From Candidatus Acidiferrales bacterium (GTDB lineage: Bacteria > Bacteroidota > Ignavibacteria > Kryptoniales > JAKASW01), in NCBI GenBank assembly GCA_035515795.1, contig DATJAY010000036.1:1-55490 (forward strand): a stretch of DNA of 55,490 bases. Reading direction: 5' to 3'. Position 1 is the first letter of the stretch, and the number at the start of each line of letters is the position of its first letter. This document shows, piece by piece, positions 43,768 through 52,600 of this stretch. Position numbers and translations under genes: made by a program. Below the pieces are notes generated by a model. It was given only the letters and a program-made list of their open reading frames with translations, did no database searches and was not told the DNA's origin.

Positions 43768-46509
43768 CTAAAAATCCAGGCTGCAGCCGATGCGAAGGGA
43801 ACGGGGGGCCGAGTAGCTTGATGGATCGTTTGTGTATTGCTGAAGAGTGTTAAGTCCTATAATTGTCCCCGCGGAAGTAATATCTTGAATGGGAAGGTCG
43901 TTGGCTCGCCCTGTATACGCGTTCACACCGTATTCGTTCTCTATGTCCAGCAGATTGTAAACCAGTAGAAAGAGATTCAAACCAATTCCTCCCACGTTAA
44001 AAGTTTTCTGAGCTCTCAGGTCAACATTGTAAGTAGGGGGTTTCATGCCATTATTGTCGAAGAGTATTCCCTGCGAAACCCGCACATCCTCGGTATACGG
44101 ATAGCCGGAGCCATAATTGAATATCAGTCCGACAGTCCAATCGGTAGCCGGTCCAACATCTATTTCGATGTTCAAGGTATTACGCTGATCCCAATCGAGT
44201 GGAACAAATATTTTGTTTGTCTCTATGGGAGGACTGCTTTGATTATTATAGAATACGGACATCGGGTCCGAAGCGTCTCCTTCCGCTAATTGAAATGTGT
44301 AATCCAACTTTGCGCTGAAGAAAGCTGAAAAATGTTTGTCGAGCGTGACTATGAAACCTTTCACGTTCGCATAATCCCTGTTTATGAACCGGGCATAGTT
44401 TACACCCTGGTATGTATTTATTATTTCCATGCCAAGCCAATTTCTTATGTCTCTGTCGTAGACCGTAAAATCCAAAGAGAGATCAGCTGCTAGAGCCTGT
44501 TGGAGTCCAATCTCATACATCACCGTCCTCTGAGGATTCAAATCAGGATTCCCCATTATGCTTGTCAGGCCGCCCGTTTCCAGAACCAACTCTCCGGGAT
44601 TATCATACAAGTTTGAGAAACTCGGGATCTGGAAGAAATGGCCATATGAGAAATGGATAATGCCTTTATCGGTAATGGGAAAAGATATGCCGAGCCGCGG
44701 ACTGACCTGCGTTTTCGCGGAGGCATTGACCATTTTACCAGCATTGGAGAAGTTTGGATCTCTCAATGGATTTTTCAGATCATATAAATATTTTGCGTTT
44801 GGCTTGAAGTAGTCGAAGCGCAATCCCGCGTTTATGATCATGATATCGTACTCAGCCTTGTCCTGAAAGTAAGCCGAAAACTGAATGGGGTACCTCGCAT
44901 AGAGCTGGTTGCCGGCCGGATCCTGACTGCTTATGCTTCCCAGTTGGAGATACATTGGTTTGTAAACAGAATCCAAGCCCGTCCCTGTAGCAGGACTTAT
45001 GAGAGTGTATTCATGGTCATAGAGTTTGTACCAATCAAGCTCAGCACCTACTCCAATCTTGTGATTTTTAGAAACTTGATCGTCAAGCTGCCATTTGACA
45101 ATGCTTTCAATCGTCTCTCTTTCATATCGTCCCGACTGCTGTCCACCCGACTGAAAAGTATAAGATGAAAGTGGAGAACCTTGTGCTGGATCGACATAAC
45201 GTGTATCATAAGGATCGGCGTAAACGTAGCCGCGATAGTCGTATCGATTCACGGCAAACTTAAGAGTCTGAAGGATGTCCGCCGAAGGGACATGACTAAT
45301 CTGAAAACTATGTATCCAATTATTCATATAGTTGTTCATGAGTCCATCCGGAGTCCATTTCCATGCCTCACTGAAATATTTGTTCCAATCATTATTATAA
45401 AACAAACTATACGAGAATTTTAATAAAAGAAGTGAGTAAGTCAGCTTCCCATTTATGGAATACATCCGGGACGGGTTCATCGGGACGTAAGTCGAATCAC
45501 CCGTATGCGGCATAATGTAAATTGGATTTCCGTTTTGGTCGAGAATGTCATTGCCGCTTGGATCAATCAATGGAAACGGTGACCTGTCAGAAGTGTTGTA
45601 TATTCTGGTTCCGTAAAGGTATCCGGGGTCATCATAATATCTCCCGGTTGCAAAAAAGGTAACTTCGGGGAGAATTACTGACGGACCGCTCAAAGTAAAT
45701 TCATAGTCTCTCGTCCTCAAGGTGGTTAACTTCCCAACGTCGGGAAAAAGATCGGTATGAGTTGTGACATAGTCCCCCGCATAAGCGGAGAGTGATCCAT
45801 GAAAGTTTTGTGTGCCGTCCTGCGTAACGATGTTTACGATGCCCGACATCACTTGACCGTACTCTGCGTTGAAAGTTCCACTAATAACCTCTATCTCTCT
45901 GATAGTCGAATTATCTACCTGTAGAGGCAGCGAGCCATTAAAGGGATCGGTCACCGGCAGTCCATCAACCAAATAGCCGACTTCATCAGAACGTCCACCC
46001 CTGAAATGGCCTCCGACCACTCCCGCCTGCAAACCGATTATCTGGCTCACACTTTCGACAGGCATCTTACTAATCTGGTCCGATGAAACCGTGACTGAGG
46101 TAGAGGTCAAATCCTTCTGGACGAGTGGCCGTTGCGCAGTTACGACAACCTCTTTGGAACTTATCGTCTCTTGATTCATTCTCATGTCTAGAGTAAAAGT
46201 CAAATCGATTTTGATAGGGACGCTCTTCACTACTACCTTCTGATATCCGACGGCGCTGATCACCACAGTGTAATCTCCAGGTGTAATGTAGTCGATGTAG
46301 TAGTACCCATTGACGTCAGTTGCAGCACCCATAGTGGTCCCTTGAAGAAGCACGGTCGCACCGACCACCGGCTCGCCGGTCTCAGCATCCGTTACCTTGC
46401 CTGCTAATTTCCCTGTAGTCCCGGCAAATGAACTGTCGTGGAGCACCGCCAAGAAAAATAACACAATTAATACCCCACGCAAATTCGTAAGAAAGCATCC
46501 TGTGTTCAT
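43768..46509 (-). CDS. TonB-dependent receptor with carboxypeptidase-regulatory domain
   Basis: 913 residues from ATG 46509 (AGGTG upstream). Signal peptide to about residue 30, then a carboxypeptidase-regulatory-like domain (GKLAGKVTDAETGEPVVGATVLLQGT, GYYYIDYITPGDYTVVISAVGYQ), a TonB-box-like VVVTAQRP, the plug domain (VSQIIGLQAGVVGGHFRGGRSDEVGYLVDGLPVTDPFNG ... EYGQVMSGIVNIVTQDG) and the long barrel ending SYSAPRSLRIGCSLDF. It should import a large substrate across the outer membrane. It lies between a CBM9-type secreted protein and a PorV-like gene, in a block with GH3, GH30 and a sugar symporter, so a glycan is the most likely substrate. No SusD lipoprotein follows it. Confidence 0.9.
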   Translation of the reverse strand: MNTGCFLTNLRGVLIVLFFLAVLHDSSFAGTTGKLAGKVTDAETGEPVVGATVLLQGTTMGAATDVNGYYYIDYITPGDYTVVISAVGYQKVVVKSVPIKIDLTFTLDMRMNQETISSKEVVVTAQRPLVQKDLTSTSVTVSSDQISKMPVESVSQIIGLQAGVVGGHFRGGRSDEVGYLVDGLPVTDPFNGSLPLQVDNSTIREIEVISGTFNAEYGQVMSGIVNIVTQDGTQNFHGSLSAYAGDYVTTHTDLFPDVGKLTTLRTRDYEFTLSGPSVILPEVTFFATGRYYDDPGYLYGTRIYNTSDRSPFPLIDPSGNDILDQNGNPIYIMPHTGDSTYVPMNPSRMYSINGKLTYSLLLLKFSYSLFYNNDWNKYFSEAWKWTPDGLMNNYMNNWIHSFQISHVPSADILQTLKFAVNRYDYRGYVYADPYDTRYVDPAQGSPLSSYTFQSGGQQSGRYERETIESIVKWQLDDQVSKNHKIGVGAELDWYKLYDHEYTLISPATGTGLDSVYKPMYLQLGSISSQDPAGNQLYARYPIQFSAYFQDKAEYDIMIINAGLRFDYFKPNAKYLYDLKNPLRDPNFSNAGKMVNASAKTQVSPRLGISFPITDKGIIHFSYGHFFQIPSFSNLYDNPGELVLETGGLTSIMGNPDLNPQRTVMYEIGLQQALAADLSLDFTVYDRDIRNWLGMEIINTYQGVNYARFINRDYANVKGFIVTLDKHFSAFFSAKLDYTFQLAEGDASDPMSVFYNNQSSPPIETNKIFVPLDWDQRNTLNIEIDVGPATDWTVGLIFNYGSGYPYTEDVRVSQGILFDNNGMKPPTYNVDLRAQKTFNVGGIGLNLFLLVYNLLDIENEYGVNAYTGRANDLPIQDITSAGTIIGLNTLQQYTNDPSSYSAPRSLRIGCSLDF

Positions 46510-46596
46510 TACACACCTATCATTACAATTACACATGATCATTTATCTACAACCATGAGAAAGTAAGAAACCAAAAGAACTCAAAGTATAACTCAT

Positions 46597-46629
46597 ACGG
46601 TCCGTCCCCACAACGGAGACGGACCGTAC
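46597..46629. promoter_or_regulatory. Perfect hairpin between the CBM9-protein gene and the TonB receptor gene
   Basis: TACGGTCCGTC (46597-46607) and GACGGACCGTA (46619-46629) form an 11-base-pair perfect stem with an 11-base loop. There is no T-run on either side, so it is not a standard terminator; it may be an RNA stability or processing element that separates expression of the two genes. Confidence 0.6.
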
Positions 46630-46642
46630 ATCGTGTCTGATT

Positions 46643-49237
46643 TCACTTAAGGAGAAGCATTTTCTTTACGTTTTCAAATGAACCAGACTTGATCCGATAA
46701 AAGTAGACGCCCGTCGAAAGTTTGGAAGCGTCGAGGATGACAGCGTGACTGCCAGCTGTCTGAATAGCGTTAACCAGCGTAACCACTTTTTGGCCCAGCA
46801 CGTTGTACACAGTCAGTGTAACTAAACCCGGCTTCATTATCGAATATTGAATTGTTGTGGTCGGGTTGAAAGGATTCGGATAATTTTGCAGCAAGGAATA
46901 TGTATTGGGTATCTGCCCGCCCTGCTTGACTCCGAGTGTCATCTTGTCTCCGATCCATGTGTATGACCAGACGGCGACGTTTTGATACGAATTACCATGA
47001 GCGAGACTTGAGTAATCGAGTTGCCCATTCCTTGACGTATTGCCTGAACTGACACTATTAATTTCCGCATCGAACGGAATCCTCGCACCAACTTGAGGAG
47101 CAAACACGCTGTCGGTGCCACTGTAACCGCCATTTCGTTTGTGTGCTATGTCGGTCCACGATATTCTCGCTTCGAAATTGTATCCATCAAGAGGATCGGG
47201 CACCAGTCTTTGTCCCCAATAGTAATTTTGACCCGGGGTTACTAGCGAATCCGTTCCTTTGTTATCGATTATCACACGATCTTCTGCAAATCTGAAATGA
47301 TAATCAGGTTCCGGGCCGCCTTCCAGGGCGCTATGCGGCATCCCGTGCCAGTTATAGAAACCAAGAAATATGTCCGTCGATGTGTTCAGCCAGGAAGACT
47401 GCGATGAGTTAAAGACAATGTTGTTTGTATTGATGTGACCTGCGATGTACAAATATGTCTTATCCATCGCAACATAAATGTCGCCGGAGCTTACAGTGTC
47501 GCTTGATATTATGCTGCCGGTGACAGGCGTCCCGCTGCCATCACTTACGTACAATCTGAAAGGTTCAATCCCGGCATTTTTCCATTCACTGATATCGCCA
47601 TCTGCTGCAAAGTTGAATTGCGAGCTCAATTTCCAGAGAGGAGAAATCGACGGGATACCCTTTGCCGTATTTGTAACCGCAGCACTGTATACTGCGGGTG
47701 TGCCAAGAAGGCCGTCGCTGCTTCTGCAAACAACGGCATAATAATAAGTAACCGATTGATCTGCCAGAGGAGCCAGAAGCAAGTGAGTGTATGAGTCGGT
47801 CCCATGCGCAACACCTGTGGCGGCAACATCAACGATAGAGGAATCAATATTCGTTATCGGTGAGGTCGAGAAGTAGACATTGTAAGTCTCACCGGTTTGT
47901 CCAGGGACGTCATTCCAGCTGATTATGTTCGAGTAATTCGATTTTGTCACCACAGCAATTCCGGTTGGCGCTATAGGAGGCACCGGATGCGGCGGGTTGC
48001 CCGTCCATATGTTTGATATATAAATGTTTTTTCCAGCAACACCGGCACCGTTCTCGCAAATGAATTGCAGGACCAGAACGCTGTCCGCATTGAAACCTGT
48101 GGTTCCATCCTGCGGCACAAAATTTCGCAGCGGATAAATGAATTGATGCCATTGGCCGTCGCCGTTAGGCTGGAATTTAGTGCTGACTTTCGAAACCGTC
48201 GATGTGCCATTCAATCTAGATTCAAACTGGACTCTCACGGTATCCGCGCCTGCATCCGATTTGTACATGAACTTCAGGCTGTCTACAGGCCAGCCGCCGG
48301 ACATATGAAATGGACCTCCGGCGCTCGCTCCTGCAAGCGGACCGATGTTGAAGCCTGCTCCATTCCATCCGGAAGCAGTGACCCAATGCAGCGAGTTCGT
48401 GTTCGCAACCGGACCATTCCCAGTTTCCAGACTGAAAGTGGAACCGCCCCAGGTGAACGTGGATTCACTATTTGGGAGACCAAGGCCATTGAAGAACGTG
48501 ATCGGAACTGGCCTGTTTCCGGTTCTGTCAAAGCCGGCATACTTGACCTCGATCGAATCCAAAGGCACATTGGTGTAACCGGTCGGTGGATTCGGAGTGA
48601 GAGTGGTGGTCGTTGTTACCATCACTATGTTCCACCCGACTATATTAGCTATGTCCAATTTATGATTATTCCATGTGAAGCCTCCCCAATTGTACGGAGC
48701 CTCAACAAAGCCGCTGTCGCCGGGAGCAACTGTACCACTTTGCGAATTGATCTCATGCAGAGGAATCTTAAGCTGGTACCAGCCCTTAACCACATCCAGA
48801 ACTGAATCGTTCTGATAGATGAAAGTTTCCAATGGATCTCCGGCATTATCTTGATCGACAAGCTGAATCCTGAACGACATGTACTGAGGGAATAACGGAG
48901 CTTTAATAATTTTCACCCAGAGTCTTAGTGTATCGCTCGAGCTAAAGTCCATATAATGTCCGGTGGGCAGTCTATAGATAAGTTGAGAGAAACTTCCCCA
49001 CGCATGCAGCGAATCAATCTTTGTCTTGATATCAAGCGACGCGGCAAAACCTGTGGGCTTGTCTACAGCATCTTGAGCCCAGACAAAAGAGCTATGGCCG
49101 CCCTCGACGTTTGCTGCCCACACAAAATTCGAATCTGCAGCAATATTGCTAAGGCTATCAATCATAGTTTCTTGGGCGTAAGCCGCGGAAGACCATGCAA
49201 TGACAGCAAAGAGAACGGGTAGAATGACCCTTTTCAC
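46643..49237 (-). CDS. Secreted glycan-binding protein: CBM-like, Fn3 and CBM9-like domains, T9SS-exported
   Basis: 864 residues. Signal peptide MKRVILPVLFAVIAWSSAAYAQ. Residues about 30-245 and 250-420 are two beta-sandwich modules of carbohydrate-binding type. About 425-520 is an Fn3 module (PTGIAVVTKSNYSNIISWNDVPGQTGETYNVYFS). About 535-770 (NFAADGDISEWKNAGIEPFRLY ... DKTYLYIAGHINTNNI ... FEARISWTDI) matches the CBM9/DOMON-like sugar-binding family. The end is a type A T9SS domain starting LLQNYPNPFNPTT. There is no catalytic module, so it probably binds polysaccharide at the cell surface, taking the place of SusD/SusE-like binding proteins. Confidence 0.8.
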   Translation of the reverse strand: MKRVILPVLFAVIAWSSAAYAQETMIDSLSNIAADSNFVWAANVEGGHSSFVWAQDAVDKPTGFAASLDIKTKIDSLHAWGSFSQLIYRLPTGHYMDFSSSDTLRLWVKIIKAPLFPQYMSFRIQLVDQDNAGDPLETFIYQNDSVLDVVKGWYQLKIPLHEINSQSGTVAPGDSGFVEAPYNWGGFTWNNHKLDIANIVGWNIVMVTTTTTLTPNPPTGYTNVPLDSIEVKYAGFDRTGNRPVPITFFNGLGLPNSESTFTWGGSTFSLETGNGPVANTNSLHWVTASGWNGAGFNIGPLAGASAGGPFHMSGGWPVDSLKFMYKSDAGADTVRVQFESRLNGTSTVSKVSTKFQPNGDGQWHQFIYPLRNFVPQDGTTGFNADSVLVLQFICENGAGVAGKNIYISNIWTGNPPHPVPPIAPTGIAVVTKSNYSNIISWNDVPGQTGETYNVYFSTSPITNIDSSIVDVAATGVAHGTDSYTHLLLAPLADQSVTYYYAVVCRSSDGLLGTPAVYSAAVTNTAKGIPSISPLWKLSSQFNFAADGDISEWKNAGIEPFRLYVSDGSGTPVTGSIISSDTVSSGDIYVAMDKTYLYIAGHINTNNIVFNSSQSSWLNTSTDIFLGFYNWHGMPHSALEGGPEPDYHFRFAEDRVIIDNKGTDSLVTPGQNYYWGQRLVPDPLDGYNFEARISWTDIAHKRNGGYSGTDSVFAPQVGARIPFDAEINSVSSGNTSRNGQLDYSSLAHGNSYQNVAVWSYTWIGDKMTLGVKQGGQIPNTYSLLQNYPNPFNPTTTIQYSIMKPGLVTLTVYNVLGQKVVTLVNAIQTAGSHAVILDASKLSTGVYFYRIKSGSFENVKKMLLLK

Positions 49238-49307
49238 ACTATCATCTCCTTTTTGTTTCGTTGAATGTTTACGGCTTGCATGTCCACTTCGGACACGGCC
49301 GATTTAC

Positions 49308-50939
49308 TTAGAACCAAATGCTCCATAATCCAGCAATTATCAGAAGGATTAGAATAGAAAACAAAGTACCAACTTTATAGGAATTCACAGTTACTTCACC
49401 AGCGGATGCAAAGTCCCCGCCGATTGTCAACCCTGGAATCTGGAATCTCAGCTTGTCCTCCAAAGCCTGATCAGACCTATATGCCAACAGACTGATCGAG
49501 ACGAAGACTACCGAGCTAAGCAAGAAAAGGAAAATGGAAAAGTGAAGAAAGTTTATGTTCACCATCGATACGAGTAATTCATTGTCCACCGATCCGGATT
49601 TGACAAGCAATTCGCTCACCAACCGGAGTAATCCGATGGCTTCTCCAATTACAAGAGTCCATATCGCGGCTGCGGAACTTCCTTTCCTTTTCATCACAAA
49701 AGCAAAAAGGAATACCGCCGCGATAGGCGGGCTTACAAATCCCTGAATACTCTGTAAAAACAAATACACCTGTGAACTGATTAACTTGACCAATGGAATA
49801 CTGAGGACTGCGATGACAACCATGAGAGTGGTGACAAGTCTGCCGGCTAAAACCAATTCCCTGTCCGTGGCTTCAGGGTGCTTCGGTTTATAGAAATCAT
49901 TCGTGACGAGAACGGCGGTTGAAGAAAAGATACTCGCCAGCGAAGACATGATTGCTGCAAGCAAACCCGCCACAACTATCCCTTTTATGCCGCTCGGCAG
50001 CAAACTGCTTGTCAGCAGAGTTGGATACGCCTGATCACCATTTACGCCAGGGAAGATTGCAGCTGCAAGGAGGCCTGGAAGAACAAGTATGAACAAGGGG
50101 AGCACTTTCAGCGATGCCGCAAAGAGAGAACCCAATCTCGCTTCGTTCAGATTTTTTGCCGAAAGAACCTTCTGAATGAAATATTGGTCCGTCAACCAAT
50201 ACCAGAACGCGATGATCGGAGCACCGAACAACACGCCGGTCCACGGGTAATCCGGATCGCTCTCGGGCTTGAACATATGGAAAAAATCAGGCGGCAATTT
50301 CTGCTGAAGGCCGGAAAATCCGCCTGCCGCATTTAAGCCGAAGACCGTCAATAGAACCGCACCCACGATAAGCACAATACCCTGGAACACGTTGGTTCTT
50401 ATGACGGCGTTTGCACCACCTAAGATTGAATACAAGCCTGTAAATAAAACGACGATCACCGCCGAAGCATACACATTCAAGCCAAACAATCTATTGAAGA
50501 GTATTCCGCCCGCAAAAAAAGTAACGGTAATCTTTGTAAATATGTACAAGACTATCGAGACCGCGGCAAAGGGTTTTCGCAATGACTTGCCAAATCTCTT
50601 TTCTAAAAATTCGGGAGTGGTCGCTACTCCAGACTTAAGATAAATAGGCACAACAACCCAACCCAAGAATATCAAGACAAAAATGGCCATCAACTCGAAT
50701 TGGCCCACTGCAAGCCCCCTTGTAGCTCCTGCACCGGCAAGTCCTATGAAGTGCTCGCTGGAAATGTTAGTCGCAAAGACAGACATCCCGATGGCAAACC
50801 AACCGACGTTTTTCCCCGCAAAGAAATAATCATTAAAGGTAGGCTCTCTCTTCCCCGAGTAGTACACCCCCATCGCTATTATGATCCCGAGGTACAGAAA
50901 CATCACTATGGTATCGGCAAACGTAAAATCAATCGACAA
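49308..50939 (-). CDS. Sodium:solute symporter (SSS family, SglT-like)
   Basis: 543 residues with about thirteen to fourteen transmembrane helices. The opening YFFAGKNVGWFAIGMSVFATNISSEHFIGLAGAGATRGLAVGQFE is the SSS first-helices signature with the sodium-site segment. PIIAFWYWLTDQYFIQKVLSAKN and AIMSSLASIFSSTAVLVTNDFY (sodium-2-type site, SS motif) are typical of vSGLT-like sugar transporters. It imports a monosaccharide across the inner membrane with sodium. Placed between GH30 and the CBM9-type gene, it would take up the glucose released by the glycosidases. Confidence 0.9.
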   Translation of the reverse strand: MSIDFTFADTIVMFLYLGIIIAMGVYYSGKREPTFNDYFFAGKNVGWFAIGMSVFATNISSEHFIGLAGAGATRGLAVGQFELMAIFVLIFLGWVVVPIYLKSGVATTPEFLEKRFGKSLRKPFAAVSIVLYIFTKITVTFFAGGILFNRLFGLNVYASAVIVVLFTGLYSILGGANAVIRTNVFQGIVLIVGAVLLTVFGLNAAGGFSGLQQKLPPDFFHMFKPESDPDYPWTGVLFGAPIIAFWYWLTDQYFIQKVLSAKNLNEARLGSLFAASLKVLPLFILVLPGLLAAAIFPGVNGDQAYPTLLTSSLLPSGIKGIVVAGLLAAIMSSLASIFSSTAVLVTNDFYKPKHPEATDRELVLAGRLVTTLMVVIAVLSIPLVKLISSQVYLFLQSIQGFVSPPIAAVFLFAFVMKRKGSSAAAIWTLVIGEAIGLLRLVSELLVKSGSVDNELLVSMVNINFLHFSIFLFLLSSVVFVSISLLAYRSDQALEDKLRFQIPGLTIGGDFASAGEVTVNSYKVGTLFSILILLIIAGLWSIWF

Positions 50940-51124
50940 ACAATTCTCGCATTTCTGTCTTCACACTTTCATAAAGGATGCCACGGAAATATCTGTAGAT
51001 CGAATCAAAAAGGAAGACTTTTACACCCTGACATAGCAAGATATGACCCGACTTATCGGTTTAATAAAATGTTGGTTATTACATTAATAAATTGCCGGTC
51101 TCAGTGTGATCTCGGACGGCCATT

Positions 51125-52600
51125 CTAAAGAATAATTGATACCACGCCGTTTGGTGGTATCCTGCCCTTTAGCACTTTTCCGCTTACCCAGAGTTGAAAC
51201 ATTTCAGCGCAGTCGTTCTGATTATAAATAACCGTCACGATCTTTCCGTCTGTGTTGATAAATGCCGTGGCTTTAAGGTTGTCGTCATTCGAAGTACACG
51301 CAATTCTCTTTGCTCCTGGTTTAATAAACCTTGAAAAATGCCCAAAGACATAATAAGCGGGATTGAATATGACATCTCCAGTGAGCAGGTCAGCAGTGAC
51401 AATGTTTGCGCCCTCAAGTCCTCCAGCATGCCTTGGCCCACCATCCTGGTCCAAAAGCAAGTTCCACGTCACCCAGCCGACCGCCCAATTATTCAAGTCG
51501 TTAATTACATTTTCAGCCAGTTTGTAAGCATCATGCCAGGAACCACCTACACTGGCTTCAGTGAAAAGAATTTGTTTGTCTGGAAAGGCATCATGGACGA
51601 CCCGGACGTTGTCAAAGTGCCCGCCGACGTACCAGTGGAAAGCTGTTCCCCAAATATACCGCGAAGCCTTCGGATCCTCATAGGCTGCCTGAGACCTTTG
51701 GTACATTATACCGCGATTGTGATCCCAGACCATGATCTTCACATTACCGAGGCCATTGTTATCGAATGCAGGACCCAGGTTATCTCTAACGAAATCCTTC
51801 TCTTCTTCGGCCGTATAAATACACGATTCCCAAACCTGAACCGCCATTGGTTCATTTTGAACAGTCACTCCCCAAATAGGGATTCCCTCTTTTTGATATT
51901 CTTTAATGTACTTAACAAAATAATCGGCCCAGGTTTGATAATATTCCGATTTCAGTTTTCCGCCGTAGAGCATATTATCGTTTGTCTTCATCCATGCCGG
52001 CGGACTCCACGGGGAAGCAAACAATCTCAAGCTCCCTCGCGCAATCTTCATCGCTTCCTTGATGAGCGGGATCCTGTATTTCAATTCGTGTGCAATCGTA
52101 AAATGTTCCAGGTTCCCGTCTCCTTTCACATCATCGTAGGTGTACATTTCGTCGGAGTAATCACAGCTGTTGATTGTAGTGCGACACAGATTGTACGCAT
52201 TACCACTATCGGGATCGAAGCATGCCCTTACGAATTTTTCCTGCGACTCTTTCGGCAATCTGGCAAAGACGAGGGCTGCCGCATCAGTGAACGCACCGCC
52301 AAATCCCTCTATCGTTTGGAAAGTCTTTGTCTCGTCGATCATGACGGTCGGATAATTTTCGTCCGGCTGCTCGACCGGTTCCAATGCCCGAGATCCCTCG
52401 TCGGCAAGAAATTGGTTCGTGGACTTAGCCGTTACAAACACCTCGCCCATTTCATGTTGTTTCTGCTGACCATAAGAATGGACTCCCATCAACACCGAGA
52501 GCGCATTGTAAGTCAGCAGGCATCGGAACATGAAACTGAAAACTGCGCTGAATACGTTCATCCTGTCCCTCATTGAATTGGACACAATTGGTAAAATCAT
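51125..52600 (-). CDS. GH30 glycoside hydrolase (glucosylceramidase / endo-1,6-beta-glucanase type)
   Basis: 491 residues if read from the ATG at 52600, which overlaps the stop of the GH3 gene (ATGA); an ATG at 52561 has a better ribosome site (GAGGGACAGG) and may be the real start. Signal peptide, then a GH30 TIM barrel: FQTIEGFGGAFTDAAALVFA near the N terminus, RLFASPWSPPAWMK, acid/base glutamate in VTVQNEPM and nucleophile glutamate in QILFTEASVGG, then the beta-sandwich tail typical of GH30. Subfamily 1 acts on beta-1,6- or beta-1,3-linked glucose. Exported; substrate inferred. Confidence 0.93.
   Translation of the reverse strand: MILPIVSNSMRDRMNVFSAVFSFMFRCLLTYNALSVLMGVHSYGQQKQHEMGEVFVTAKSTNQFLADEGSRALEPVEQPDENYPTVMIDETKTFQTIEGFGGAFTDAAALVFARLPKESQEKFVRACFDPDSGNAYNLCRTTINSCDYSDEMYTYDDVKGDGNLEHFTIAHELKYRIPLIKEAMKIARGSLRLFASPWSPPAWMKTNDNMLYGGKLKSEYYQTWADYFVKYIKEYQKEGIPIWGVTVQNEPMAVQVWESCIYTAEEEKDFVRDNLGPAFDNNGLGNVKIMVWDHNRGIMYQRSQAAYEDPKASRYIWGTAFHWYVGGHFDNVRVVHDAFPDKQILFTEASVGGSWHDAYKLAENVINDLNNWAVGWVTWNLLLDQDGGPRHAGGLEGANIVTADLLTGDVIFNPAYYVFGHFSRFIKPGAKRIACTSNDDNLKATAFINTDGKIVTVIYNQNDCAEMFQLWVSGKVLKGRIPPNGVVSIIL

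Noticed and set aside
51338-52576. 412-residue plus-strand open frame
   Set aside because: Antisense to the GH30 gene, which has a complete set of family motifs.
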